Below, one piece after another: positions 33,304 to 41,477 of a DNA stretch of 64,000 bases. Under the pieces are notes generated by a model. That model searched no databases. It was given only the letters and a program-made list of their open reading frames with translations, and had not been told where the DNA came from. A program made the position numbers and the translations under genes. Origin of the DNA: Streptomyces sp. NBC_00536 (GTDB lineage Bacteria > Actinomycetota > Actinomycetes > Streptomycetales > Streptomycetaceae). Location of the stretch: assembly GCF_036346295.1 (NCBI RefSeq), contig NZ_CP107819.1, positions 4,278,001 to 4,342,000 of the forward strand, in the 5' to 3' direction. How positions within the stretch are numbered: the stretch's first letter is position 1; each line of letters starts with the position of its first letter.

Positions 33304-34236
33304 ATGCGGACCGAACTCACCGACACCACGTCCAGCCAGGTAAACCGGGCCCTCCTGGAGGCCCGGCGCGCCGTCGGCAGCCCGACCATGGGACTCGTCC
33401 TGACCCTGGTCGTGGTCACCGACGAGGAGAACGCCTACGACGCCGTCCGCGCGGCCTCGGAGGCCTCGCGCGAGCACCCGTGCCGGATCATCGCGGTCAT
33501 CAAGCGGACCTCGCGCGGTCCGCACAAGCTGCGCCAGACCCGGCTCGACGCGGAGCTGCGGGTCGGCTCGGACGCGGGGAGCGGGGAGGTCGTGCTGCTG
33601 CGGCTGCACGGCGAGCTGACCGGACACCCGGGTTCCGTGGTGCTGCCGCTGCTGGTGCCGGACGCGCCCGTGGTGGCCTGGTGGCCCGCCGACGCCCCGG
33701 CCGATCCGGCCCGGGACCCGCTGGGCGCGCTGGCCAAGCGCCGGATCACCGACGCCCAGACGGCGCTGGACCCGGTCGCGATCCTGGACGAGCGCGCCGC
33801 CGTGTACGCCCCCGGGGACACCGACCTCGCGTGGACCCGGCTGACGCCCTGGCGGGCGCTGCTGGCCGCGGCCCTGGACCAGAAGCCGCTCCCGGTGACG
33901 GGCGGCTCGGTCGAGAGCGAGGCCGACAATCCGAGTGCCGAGCTGCTCGCCCGCTGGCTGGAGGACCGGCTCGGGGTGCCCTTCACCCGCGTGACGACCG
34001 AGGGCCCCGTCATCACCCGGGTCCGGCTGGAGACCTCGGGCGGCGAGATCCGGGTGGACCGGCCCAAGGGGGCACTGGCCACGCTGGTGCTGCCGGGGAG
34101 TCCGGACCGTACCGTCGCGCTGAAGATCCGCAACAACGCGGAGCTGATCGCGGAGGAGCTGCGCCGCCTCGACGCGGACGAGACCTACGGCTCGGCGCTG
34201 CGCCGGCGGCCGCTCCAGGCGGCGCTCTCGGCGTAG
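33304..34236 (+). CDS. opcA: OpcA-family glucose-6-phosphate dehydrogenase assembly protein
   Basis: A 310-residue protein with the OpcA layout: NRALLEARRAVGSPTMGLVLTLVVV at the start, VLPLLVPDAPVVAWWPADAP in the middle and NNAELIAEELRRLDADETYGSALRR at the end. OpcA activates or assembles the zwf-encoded dehydrogenase in actinobacteria and cyanobacteria. In the pentose-phosphate operon it follows zwf, but no zwf, tkt or tal gene is visible here, so this is an orphan copy. The 118 bases before it hold no supported gene. Its last 52 bases overlap the convergent cupin gene. Confidence 0.85.
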   Translation: MRTELTDTTSSQVNRALLEARRAVGSPTMGLVLTLVVVTDEENAYDAVRAASEASREHPCRIIAVIKRTSRGPHKLRQTRLDAELRVGSDAGSGEVVLLRLHGELTGHPGSVVLPLLVPDAPVVAWWPADAPADPARDPLGALAKRRITDAQTALDPVAILDERAAVYAPGDTDLAWTRLTPWRALLAAALDQKPLPVTGGSVESEADNPSAELLARWLEDRLGVPFTRVTTEGPVITRVRLETSGGEIRVDRPKGALATLVLPGSPDRTVALKIRNNAELIAEELRRLDADETYGSALRRRPLQAALSA

Positions 34237-34700
34237 TGGTTGTCGTACACGGGCGAGGAGTCCTTGATGTCCTGGACGGTGGCCTCGCCCGCGTTGACCC
34301 GGCCGAGCAGCCGGTAGTAGTCGAAGCGGCCCATGCCGGGCGTGAAACCGACGAGCACCTCGGCGGTGTGTCCGGCGGCGGGCGCGAAGGCGTGCTTGAT
34401 GCCGGGCGGCACGGCGAGGAAGTCGCCCTTGCCGAGGGTCTGCACCTCGTCGCCGACGAGCACGTCCAGCTGTCCCGCGGTCACGAAGAAGAACTCGGTC
34501 GCCTTGGTGTGGAAGTGCACCGGGGCGCCGGCCGCGCCCTCCTCGAAGACCGCGGTGTTGCAGGTCAGCGCGCCGCCGGTGGTGTCGGAGTCGGCGAGCA
34601 GCGTGATCAGGCTGCCGGGGGCGTCGCAGATGCTCTCGGCGGTGGCGGAGCGGGTCAGGTGCGGCAGGTGCGGGGCGCGCTGTGCGGTTTCCGTGTTCAT
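34185..34700 (-). CDS. cupin-domain protein
   Basis: A 171-residue single cupin protein. Motif 1 is APVHFHTKATEFFFVTAGQLDV, giving the His-His-Glu metal ligands, and motif 2 is FLAVPPGIKHAFA with the last His. The C-terminal 40 residues form a helical tail whose coding sequence overlaps the convergent opcA gene by 52 bases. AGGAG precedes the ATG. It could be a small dioxygenase or isomerase, but the substrate is not evident. Confidence 0.85.
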   Translation of the reverse strand: MNTETAQRAPHLPHLTRSATAESICDAPGSLITLLADSDTTGGALTCNTAVFEEGAAGAPVHFHTKATEFFFVTAGQLDVLVGDEVQTLGKGDFLAVPPGIKHAFAPAAGHTAEVLVGFTPGMGRFDYYRLLGRVNAGEATVQDIKDSSPVYDNHYAESAAWSGRRRSAEP

Positions 34701-34763
34701 GACTCCTAATCTAGGCGGCCCGTTGACCGGGGTCAGGGGCCAATTCCACCCCTGATTTCCCGG

Positions 34764-35372
34764 TCAATTCCCAGCCGTATCCCCGGTCCCACCGGCAGCC
34801 GCCTTGGCCGCCGCCTTCATCTCCTGCTTGTGCGCCCGGACCTTCGCGAGCGACTCCGGCCCGGTGATGTCGGCGGCGGACCGGTACACCCCGGCCGCCC
34901 CGTAACCGCCCGCCGCCTCCCGCCACCCCTTCGGCCGTACGCCGAGCCGCTTGCCCAGCAGCGCCAGGAAGATCCGGGCCTTCTGCTCGCCGAAGCCCGG
35001 CAGCGCCTTGAGGCGTTCGAGCAGCTCGGCGCCGGTCCCGACGCCGGTCCACAGCGCGGCCGCGTCCCCGTCGTAGTGCTCCACCAGATACGCGCACAGC
35101 TGCTGCACCCGCTTCGCCATCGCCGCCGGATAGCGGTGCACGGCCGGCTTCTGCGACAGCAGCGCCGCGAAGGCCTCCGGGTCCTGGGCGGCGATGGCGT
35201 GCGCGTCCAGATCGTCCGTCCCCATCCGCTGGGCGATCGTGTAGGGACCGGCGAAGGCCCACTCCATCGGTACCTGCTGGTCCAGCAGCATGCCGACGAG
35301 CGCGGCCAGGGGGCTGCGCCCGAGCAGCGCGTCGGCTTCCGGCTGCTGGGCGAGGCGCATCGTGATGTCCAT
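34764..35372 (-). CDS. HhH-GPD base-excision DNA glycosylase-like protein
   Basis: A 202-residue protein with a helix-hairpin-helix (LKALPGFGEQKARIFLALLG at about 120-139) in an HhH-GPD fold; the N-terminal PLAALVGMLLDQQVPMEWAF is the start of the fold. The catalytic Asp expected some 18 residues after the hairpin is not obvious, and there is no iron-sulfur cysteine cluster. It may be a short alkyl-base-type glycosylase or an inactive DNA-binding relative. It runs in the same direction as the cupin gene, 63 bases upstream. Confidence 0.77.
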   Translation of the reverse strand: MDITMRLAQQPEADALLGRSPLAALVGMLLDQQVPMEWAFAGPYTIAQRMGTDDLDAHAIAAQDPEAFAALLSQKPAVHRYPAAMAKRVQQLCAYLVEHYDGDAAALWTGVGTGAELLERLKALPGFGEQKARIFLALLGKRLGVRPKGWREAAGGYGAAGVYRSAADITGPESLAKVRAHKQEMKAAAKAAAGGTGDTAGN

Positions 35373-35451
35373 GCCTCCAGCGTCCCGCGCGCCCGTGCTC
35401 CGCGCGCGGGGGGCACACCGCGCGCCTAGCGTGAGAGGCGTGACCCGTCAC

Positions 35452-35476
35452 GTCGTACACGACGGTCGTACACGAC
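35452..35476. repeat. tandem 12-base repeat upstream of the VOC gene
   Basis: GTCGTACACGAC occurs twice with a one-base spacer, 17 bases before the ATG. Each unit is also partly self-complementary (GTCGT/ACGAC), so they may be tandem operators. A -10-like TAGCGT lies at 35427-35432. Confidence 0.5.
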
Positions 35477-35492
35477 TCAGGAGTCGATGATC

Positions 35493-36305
35493 ATGACTGA
35501 ATTCCCGGAAGGCGCACCGTGCTGGGTGGACGCGATGTTCACCGATGTGGAGGGTGCCAAGAGCTTCTACGGCGCGGTGCTGGGCTGGACTTTCGGTGAG
35601 TCCTCCAGCGAGTACGGCAACTACACGCAGGCCTACGCCGACGGCAAGGCGGTGGCGGCCGTCGTCCCGCCGATGCCGGGGCAGGAGGCCACCTCGCAGT
35701 GGTGCCTGTACTTCGCCTCGCCCGACGCGGCCGCGACCGCCGGGAAGATCAAGGCGGCGGGCGGCGAGGTGCTGATGGAGCCGATGCAGGTCGGCAGCTT
35801 CGGCACGATGGCGATCGCGAAGGAGCCGAGCGGCGCGGTCTTCGGCGTCTGGCAGCCGGGGGACCACAAGGGCTTCGAGAAGGTCGCGGAGCCGGGCGCC
35901 TACTGCTGGGCGGAGGTCTTCACCCGCGATCCGGCCGCGGCGGACGCCTTCCTGCCGAAGGTCTTCCCCTATACCGCGCACCAGGTCGACCTCGGTGACG
36001 GTCCCGAGATGGCGGGCATGGACTTCAAGGTCTTCAGCGTGGGCGGCCCGGACAACCCGGTGCTGGGCCGGATGAACATGGGCTCAGAGTTCCCGCCGGA
36101 GATCCCCTCGTACGTCCAGGTCTACTTCACCGTCCCGGACTGTGACGCGGCGGTCGCGAAGACCACGGAACTCGGCGGGATGCTGCACTTCGGCCCGATG
36201 GACAGCCCCTTCGGCCGCTTCGCGGCGGTCACCGACCCCCAGGGCGCGGCCCTGGCCCTGATCGACATCACCACGACGGTGGGTGAGATGCCGAAGATGG
36301 GCTGA
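35493..36305 (+). CDS. VOC/glyoxalase-family protein (two-domain)
   Basis: A 270-residue protein made of two vicinal-oxygen-chelate repeats (about 5-125 and 135-265). Each begins with the pattern WVDAMFTDVEGAKSFYGAVLGW or CWAEVFTRDPAAADAFLPKV. Relatives include glyoxalase-like and hydroxylase proteins; the metal-ligand set is not complete enough to name an activity. The ATG at 35493 has AGGAG nine bases upstream, better spaced than the ATG two codons earlier. Its final 38 bases overlap the convergent HTH gene. Confidence 0.85.
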   Translation: MTEFPEGAPCWVDAMFTDVEGAKSFYGAVLGWTFGESSSEYGNYTQAYADGKAVAAVVPPMPGQEATSQWCLYFASPDAAATAGKIKAAGGEVLMEPMQVGSFGTMAIAKEPSGAVFGVWQPGDHKGFEKVAEPGAYCWAEVFTRDPAAADAFLPKVFPYTAHQVDLGDGPEMAGMDFKVFSVGGPDNPVLGRMNMGSEFPPEIPSYVQVYFTVPDCDAAVAKTTELGGMLHFGPMDSPFGRFAAVTDPQGAALALIDITTTVGEMPKMG

Positions 36306-37245
36306 GGCCGTCCTCCCGGCAGTCGCGGCATTGGCCGCCGGGAGCCGGAGCGCGGTAGGCGAGGTCACACGTCACACAGGACTGGAAGGGGTCCGGGGGC
36401 ACGTAGTTGGCCCGCCTGCGTTCGGGTTCCAGGCGCGGCGGCAACTGCTCCCGGAGCCGGTGGGCGATCAGCCCGGCGGGGTTTTCGAGCGCATGCGGGA
36501 GCCGGGCGGTCAGTACGGCGATGATCGCGTCCGGGCTCGCGCGCTCCAGCCAGGGCTCGACCCGGGGCGCGAGGCTCTCGATGTCGCGCGCGCCGAGCAA
36601 CAGCCGGCTGTCGACGCGGCGTAGCCGGATGAGGATGTCCGTGGACGCCCGGCGCACGGCGGCCGAGTGCGGTGTCGCCTCCGGCTCCGGCTCCGGTGCC
36701 TCCGGCTCCGGTTCCGGTTCCGGTGCTGCCTCTGGTTCCGGGGCGGGCTCAGGCTGTACGGGCTCGGGCTCGGGCTCCGGTGCCTGCGGTACGGGCTCGG
36801 GCTGTACGGGCTCCGGCTCCGGCTCCGGCTCGGGCGCCTGCGGTACGGGCTCGGGCGCGGGCTTCGGTTTCGGGGCCGGACGCGGCGCCGCTGCCTGCCG
36901 CGTCATCGCGCGGGGGTGGTTGTAGGAAATCGTGCGGGTGACATAGGTGCCGTCGGGCAGCTGTTCCCGTACCCGCTTCAGGTACCCGGCGGCCTCCAGC
37001 TCGCGCAGCGCCGAGGCGATCCGGATCTTCCCCTCGGGAGCCACCTTGGCCAGCGCTTCGATGCTGATCGGGACGCCGGGGCGCAGCGACTGGATGTACC
37101 CGGCGAGCCCGCGCGCGGTCATCGACAGCCCGGGATCCTGGAGCAGTTGGTTGCCGAGGACGGTGAACCGGGACGTGAGCCGGACGTTGGCGTGTTGAAC
37201 GCCGTACGTCGGGCGGGGGTCAGCGCTAAGCTGCGTCAGAGCCAT
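36268..37245 (-). CDS. HTH protein with Pro-Glu repeat linker and Cys-rich tail
   Basis: A 325-residue protein. Residues about 15-110 form a winged-helix replication/transcription-type HTH domain (TSRFTVLGNQLLQDPGLSMT, then APEGKIRIASALRELEAAGYLKR). A roughly 70-residue linker follows, built of EPEPEPEP and QAPEPEPEP repeats, then a helical domain (about 205-290) and a C-terminal CVTCDLAYR...CRDC possible zinc ribbon. Its first domain resembles those of actinobacterial plasmid and integrated-element replication or regulation proteins, which is a family resemblance only. The ribosome-binding site is weak for the chosen ATG. It overlaps the VOC gene tail to tail. Confidence 0.77.
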   Translation of the reverse strand: MALTQLSADPRPTYGVQHANVRLTSRFTVLGNQLLQDPGLSMTARGLAGYIQSLRPGVPISIEALAKVAPEGKIRIASALRELEAAGYLKRVREQLPDGTYVTRTISYNHPRAMTRQAAAPRPAPKPKPAPEPVPQAPEPEPEPEPVQPEPVPQAPEPEPEPVQPEPAPEPEAAPEPEPEPEAPEPEPEATPHSAAVRRASTDILIRLRRVDSRLLLGARDIESLAPRVEPWLERASPDAIIAVLTARLPHALENPAGLIAHRLREQLPPRLEPERRRANYVPPDPFQSCVTCDLAYRAPAPGGQCRDCREDGLSPSSASHPPSW

Positions 37246-37559
37246 GGGGAAGCGAGAGACTTCCTGCTTGGTCAGGCCCTCGTCCGGGATTCGCAGTCCC
37301 GGCGGGGGCCGTCTTCGTTTGTGGGGTTGTCGGGGCGAGCATATGCCCGGCAACCGGTCCGAAATCCAGTCCAGTTGGCAGGGTTCACCCGTGTGAGTGA
37401 GCGGGCTTTCGGCGGGCCCGACGGGAAGGCTGGTTGGGTTGGGCCGGGTTCTTCTTCCCCAGGTACTGCGAAGCAAAGAAGAAATACGGCGCACCGAACT
37501 TCGTTTGACCGGAAGCCGGTGCGCCAGACGTCGGAAGCCGATTTCGATGTCGGGTTCAA
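37246..37559. other. intergenic region, lower GC, no supported gene
   Basis: 314 bases between the HTH and SRPBCC genes, both on the minus strand. It contains A-rich patches (around 37466-37490) unlike the surrounding DNA. Open frames here lack start signals and family features. It probably carries the HTH gene promoter. Confidence 0.5.
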
Positions 37560-38075
37560 CTACACCGTTTCGGCGGCCGATTCGAGCTTCTTCTTGAGGT
37601 TGGCCAGGGTGGTGCGGATGTTGCGCCGCTGGAAATCGGCGAAGAGGTGGCCGCGCGTCGCCAGCCGGTCGAAGGCGTTCGCCACGGCGTCGGGCCAGGA
37701 GCGGCGGTCGTCGGTCCAGGTCTCCGTCACGCGGGTCCCGTCGCCGTCCGGCTCGAAGCGGTACTCCCAGGTGGCGATGGGTCCCGGCAGCAGCGGCCGG
37801 GTGCGGCCGATCGCGTGCACCCGGAACCGGAAGAGCCGGTCCTGGTCGGCGGCGGTGACCGTGCAGCGGGTGGTCCAGCGGAAGGGGCCGCGCTTGTTGT
37901 GGCCGTCGAAGGTCATGCCGACGTACGCGGCTTCCCGGCGCTCGCCGCGCAGTGTCGCCCCCAGGTTCTCCGGGCTCCAACTGCCCATCAGGGCCGGGTC
38001 GGAGACCTGCCGGTAGGCGGTGGCGGGGCTGACTCCGACGAGGATGCTGTCGGACACGCTGAACGTGCGGGGCAT
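37560..38075 (-). CDS. SRPBCC (START-like) family protein
   Basis: A 171-residue hydrophobic-ligand-binding fold: SDSILVGVSPATAYRQVSDP at the start, GPFRWTTRCTV and RVTETWTDDRR on the strands, and the long C-terminal helix FQRRNIRTTLANLKKKLE. Family members bind lipids or polyketides or act as cyclases; no polyketide genes are near. The ATG at 38075 has GGAG four bases upstream; an earlier GTG is less likely. Confidence 0.84.
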   Translation of the reverse strand: MPRTFSVSDSILVGVSPATAYRQVSDPALMGSWSPENLGATLRGERREAAYVGMTFDGHNKRGPFRWTTRCTVTAADQDRLFRFRVHAIGRTRPLLPGPIATWEYRFEPDGDGTRVTETWTDDRRSWPDAVANAFDRLATRGHLFADFQRRNIRTTLANLKKKLESAAETV

Positions 38076-38163
38076 GACACTCCGATCTCTCACGGCTTCG
38101 CGCGTCACGCTACCGCCGGAGCTACCGATCGGTAACCCCAGGAGAGGCGGAGACCGGAGACGG

Positions 38164-38610
38164 TCAGACGCCCAGGTTCGGCGCCGTCAGCGCGCCGAAC
38201 CAGACGTGGGTGACCGCGCTGACGTAGCGCGCACCGCAGCGGTCCGAGGGGACCACCAGCTGGCTGCCCGCCTCGTCGAGGTCCACCCCGTCCATGCGGG
38301 TGGCCAGCAGGACCGGGCTGTCGCCGAAGTCGGCGTCCAGCTCGGCCCAGGACAGGACCGTGTGGTGGCCGTCGCCGCCGCTGACCGCGAGCAGGAAGCG
38401 CGAGCGGTCCTTGCGGCGCCGGGCGTCGAAGGCGGGGCCCGCGTCCGCGACCACCTCGCGCAGCAACGGTCCTTCGAACACGTGGTGCTGGGGGCCGTTG
38501 GTGGCGCAGTCGAACGTCACCTCGGCCCGGTGCTCCCGCCACTCCCGCAGGTCCGCGACGCTGAGGGTCGCCGGGTGGTCCAGGTCTCCGTGCAGCATGA
38601 GTTTGGCCAT
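38164..38610 (-). CDS. molybdopterin-dependent oxidoreductase-fold protein (sulfite-oxidase type)
   Basis: A 148-residue stand-alone domain of the sulfite-oxidase molybdopterin fold. The conserved cysteine lies in VTFDCATNGPQHHVFEGPLL, equivalent to the Mo-ligating Cys, followed by LLREVVADAG and a C-terminal SDRCGARYVSAVTHVWFG. It is much shorter than sulfite oxidases (over 350 residues) and has no heme or membrane domain. It sits next to a xanthine-dehydrogenase-type operon, so a role with molybdenum cofactor is plausible, but cofactor binding by this short form is unproven. Confidence 0.72.
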   Translation of the reverse strand: MAKLMLHGDLDHPATLSVADLREWREHRAEVTFDCATNGPQHHVFEGPLLREVVADAGPAFDARRRKDRSRFLLAVSGGDGHHTVLSWAELDADFGDSPVLLATRMDGVDLDEAGSQLVVPSDRCGARYVSAVTHVWFGALTAPNLGV

Positions 38611-38693
38611 GTCGGTGTCATGCCCGGGCGGAGTCGTTCCGGAAACTCATGTGCAAGGCTCATCTCACGATGTGGGTGGCAAGTGTGTGAGAG

Positions 38694-41477
38694 TTACTCG
38701 GAAGTGCATCGCATCTCCTGTTGGATCTTTTGCCAGACGACGTCCCGGGTGACGGGCAGCTCCGTGAACCGCACGCCCGTCGCGTCCCGCAGCGCGTTCG
38801 TGAAGGCCGGGGCCACCGGGTTGAAGGGGCTCTCGGACATGGACTTGGCGCCCAGCGGGCCGATCGCGTCCGAGGTCTCCATGAAGTGCACCTCGGTGCG
38901 CGGTACGTCGGCGTACTGCGGGAGCCGGTAGCGCCGGAAGGCCGCCGTGGTGACCTCCCCGCGGTCGTCGACCCGTACGGTCTCGAAGAGGGTCGCGCCC
39001 AGGGCCTGCGCCACCCCGCCCTCGACCTGGCCGCGGCACTGCATCGGGTTCATGACCTTGCCCGCGTCCGCCGCGTGCACGCTGCGCAGGATCTTCATCT
39101 CGCCGGTGTCCGGGTCGACGGCGATGCGGAACCACTGGGCGTTGAAGGCCACCGAGCGGGGGGAGCCGCCCCAGTGGCCGTCGGCCGCGATCTCCTCCGG
39201 CCTGCCCTGGTCGTGGGCGGCCTCGTACAGCTCCTTGAGGGTGACGACGCGGCCCGCGCAGTCGAAGGCCTCGGCCCCCAGCGTGCACAGGTGCCGGGCG
39301 ACGCCCGTGTGGCGGGCCGCGAAGGTCAGGAGGCGCTGCGCGAGGGAGTTGGCCGCCAGCATCACGGCCTTGCCCGCCACCACCGTGCCGGCCGAGCCGA
39401 AGGCGCCGGTGTCGTGGCGGACGACGTCCGTGTCGGACTGGCGGACCGTGATCCGGTCGACCGTGGTGTTCAGCGCGCCCGCGGTGATCTGCTTGTGGAC
39501 GGTGGTGGTGCCGTTGCCGAACTCCGCCGTGCCCACCGCGATGTCGTAGGTGCCGTCGCGCAGCAGGCTGACCCGCGCGTCGGCGAAGTGGCCGCCCGGC
39601 GGGCCGGTCGCGATCATCGCGACCGCCGCGCCCGTCCCGGTGAGCCAGCCCGCCGGGACGTCCTCGTGGCTGCGGTCCTCGGCGATGGCCTTGCGGACGA
39701 CGTCCATGCACTGCTTCATCCCGTACGAGGCGATGAAGAGGTCCTCCTCGTGGCCGATCGGGGTCACCATGTGGTCGCCGGGGCCGATGACGTTCTTCTC
39801 GCGCAGGACGAGCGGGTCCATGCCGAGCCGGAGGGCCAGCTCGTCCATCACCGATTCGAGGGCGAAGAGGACCTGGCCCAGGCCGTAGCCGCGGAAGGCG
39901 CCCGCCGGTACCGCGTTGGTGTAGACGGAGTAGGCCTCGACCTCTTTGTTCGGCGCTTTGTACACCGCGAAGGACTCGCCGACGCTGTGGAACATGACCG
40001 CCGGGCCGTGGTTGCCGTAGGCGCCGGTGTTGGAGACCACGCGGATGCGCAGCGCGGTGAGGGTGCCGTCGGCCTTGGCGCCGATCTTGATGGTGATCTT
40101 GAAGGGGTGGCGGGTGGTGGCGCCGTGGAACTGCTCGGCCCGGGTGAATTCGAGTTTCACCGGGCGCCGCAGCTTCAGGGCGGCGAGGACCACGATGTCC
40201 TCGGTGAGCATCTCCTGCTTGCCGCCGAACCCGCCGCCCACGCGGCCCGCGACGACGCGGACCTCGTCCTCGCCCAGGTCGTAGAGCGCGCACAGCGCCC
40301 GCCGGGTCAGGAACGGCGCCTGGGTGGAGGAGCGGACGGTGATCCGCTCGCCCGGGGAGCCGTCCTCCTTGGGCTCGAAGTACGCCACGCTGCCGTGGGT
40401 CTCCAGGCTGGCGTGCTGCACGCGCTGGGTCAGATACGTCTCCTCGTGGACGACGTCCGCCTCCGCGTACCCCTTCTCCATGTCGCCGAGGGTGTGGTGG
40501 ACCTCGCCGCACACGTTGTTCCCGGCACGGAAGATGCCCGACTCGGGGCCCTTGGGGTGCAGGACGGGGGCACCCGGAAGCATGGCCTCCTCCGGGTCGA
40601 TGACGTACGGCAGTTCCTCGTACGTGACCACCACGCGGCGGCAGCCCTCCTCGGCCGCCTGCTCGCTCGTCGCGACGACGGCCGCCACGCGCTGGCCGAC
40701 GAAACGGACCACGTCGTCCAGGACGCGGGTGTCCATCGGGTCTTCGGTGGGGTGCTCGTGGCGGGCCGAAGAGTACAGCCGGTCGGGCGCGTCGTGATGG
40801 GTGAATACGGCGTGCACGCCCGGGACTTGGAGCGCGTCGCGGGTGTCGATGCCGACGATCCGGGCGTGCGGGTGCGGGGAGCGCAGCAGCTTCATGTGGA
40901 GCAGCCCGGGCACCTCGACGTCGAAGGTGTAGCGGGCGGTGCCGGTGACGACCTGCGGCCCGGCCGGGGCGCCCAGGGACTTGCCGACGGCCTGCCCGGC
41001 CTCGGGGGACTCGGTGTGCTTGACCCCGCGCACCGCGTCCTCGATGGCGCGGTAGCCCGTACAGCGGCAGATGTTGCCCTTGAAGGCGCGGGGGAGGTCG
41101 TCCAGCTTGCCGTCGTCGTGGGCGGTGCCCCGCTCGGCCTGCAGCGCGGCGGTGGTCATCAGGTACCCGGCCGTGCAGAAGCCGCACTGGAAGCCCTGCG
41201 CGTCGAGGAACTGCCGCTGCGCCGGGTGGAGTTCCCCGCCCGGCTCGGCCAGGCCCTCGACGGTGGTGACGGAACGGCCCTCGGCGCGGACGGCCGGATA
41301 GACGCAGCTGTGCACGGGCTGCCCGTCGACATGGACCGTGCAGGCCCCGCAGTCGCCCTGGTCGCAGCCCTTCTTCACGCCGAACCAGCCCTGGTCGCGC
41401 AGGTAGGTGCGCAGGCACTGGCCGGGGCGGGGCACGGCCTCGCAGCGGCGCCGGTTGATGTCGGTCTCGAAGCTCAT
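38694..41477 (-). CDS. xanthine-dehydrogenase-type protein, fused 2Fe-2S and molybdopterin domains
   Basis: A 927-residue fusion. Residues about 1-165 hold two [2Fe-2S] clusters: the plant-type CDQGDCGAC with a further Cys, and CGFC...CRCTGYR. Residues about 180-920 form the molybdopterin-binding subunit, with GRVGGGFGGKQ, AFRGYGLGQ and, near the end, GAKSMSESPFNP, which holds the position of the catalytic Glu. In most relatives these are separate subunits. The family hydroxylates purines or other N-heterocycles and aldehydes. The FAD subunit gene precedes it with an ATGA overlap. A divergent PucR regulator supports a purine role; no XdhC insertase is visible. Confidence 0.88.
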   Translation of the reverse strand: MSFETDINRRRCEAVPRPGQCLRTYLRDQGWFGVKKGCDQGDCGACTVHVDGQPVHSCVYPAVRAEGRSVTTVEGLAEPGGELHPAQRQFLDAQGFQCGFCTAGYLMTTAALQAERGTAHDDGKLDDLPRAFKGNICRCTGYRAIEDAVRGVKHTESPEAGQAVGKSLGAPAGPQVVTGTARYTFDVEVPGLLHMKLLRSPHPHARIVGIDTRDALQVPGVHAVFTHHDAPDRLYSSARHEHPTEDPMDTRVLDDVVRFVGQRVAAVVATSEQAAEEGCRRVVVTYEELPYVIDPEEAMLPGAPVLHPKGPESGIFRAGNNVCGEVHHTLGDMEKGYAEADVVHEETYLTQRVQHASLETHGSVAYFEPKEDGSPGERITVRSSTQAPFLTRRALCALYDLGEDEVRVVAGRVGGGFGGKQEMLTEDIVVLAALKLRRPVKLEFTRAEQFHGATTRHPFKITIKIGAKADGTLTALRIRVVSNTGAYGNHGPAVMFHSVGESFAVYKAPNKEVEAYSVYTNAVPAGAFRGYGLGQVLFALESVMDELALRLGMDPLVLREKNVIGPGDHMVTPIGHEEDLFIASYGMKQCMDVVRKAIAEDRSHEDVPAGWLTGTGAAVAMIATGPPGGHFADARVSLLRDGTYDIAVGTAEFGNGTTTVHKQITAGALNTTVDRITVRQSDTDVVRHDTGAFGSAGTVVAGKAVMLAANSLAQRLLTFAARHTGVARHLCTLGAEAFDCAGRVVTLKELYEAAHDQGRPEEIAADGHWGGSPRSVAFNAQWFRIAVDPDTGEMKILRSVHAADAGKVMNPMQCRGQVEGGVAQALGATLFETVRVDDRGEVTTAAFRRYRLPQYADVPRTEVHFMETSDAIGPLGAKSMSESPFNPVAPAFTNALRDATGVRFTELPVTRDVVWQKIQQEMRCTSE

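Noticed and set aside
33197..33343. A 48-residue frame before opcA
   Set aside because: It lacks a good ribosome-binding site, overlaps the opcA start and has no recognisable pattern.
37272..37559. A 95-residue minus-strand frame between the HTH and SRPBCC genes
   Set aside because: No start signal and no family; base composition suggests promoter or remodelled DNA rather than a gene.
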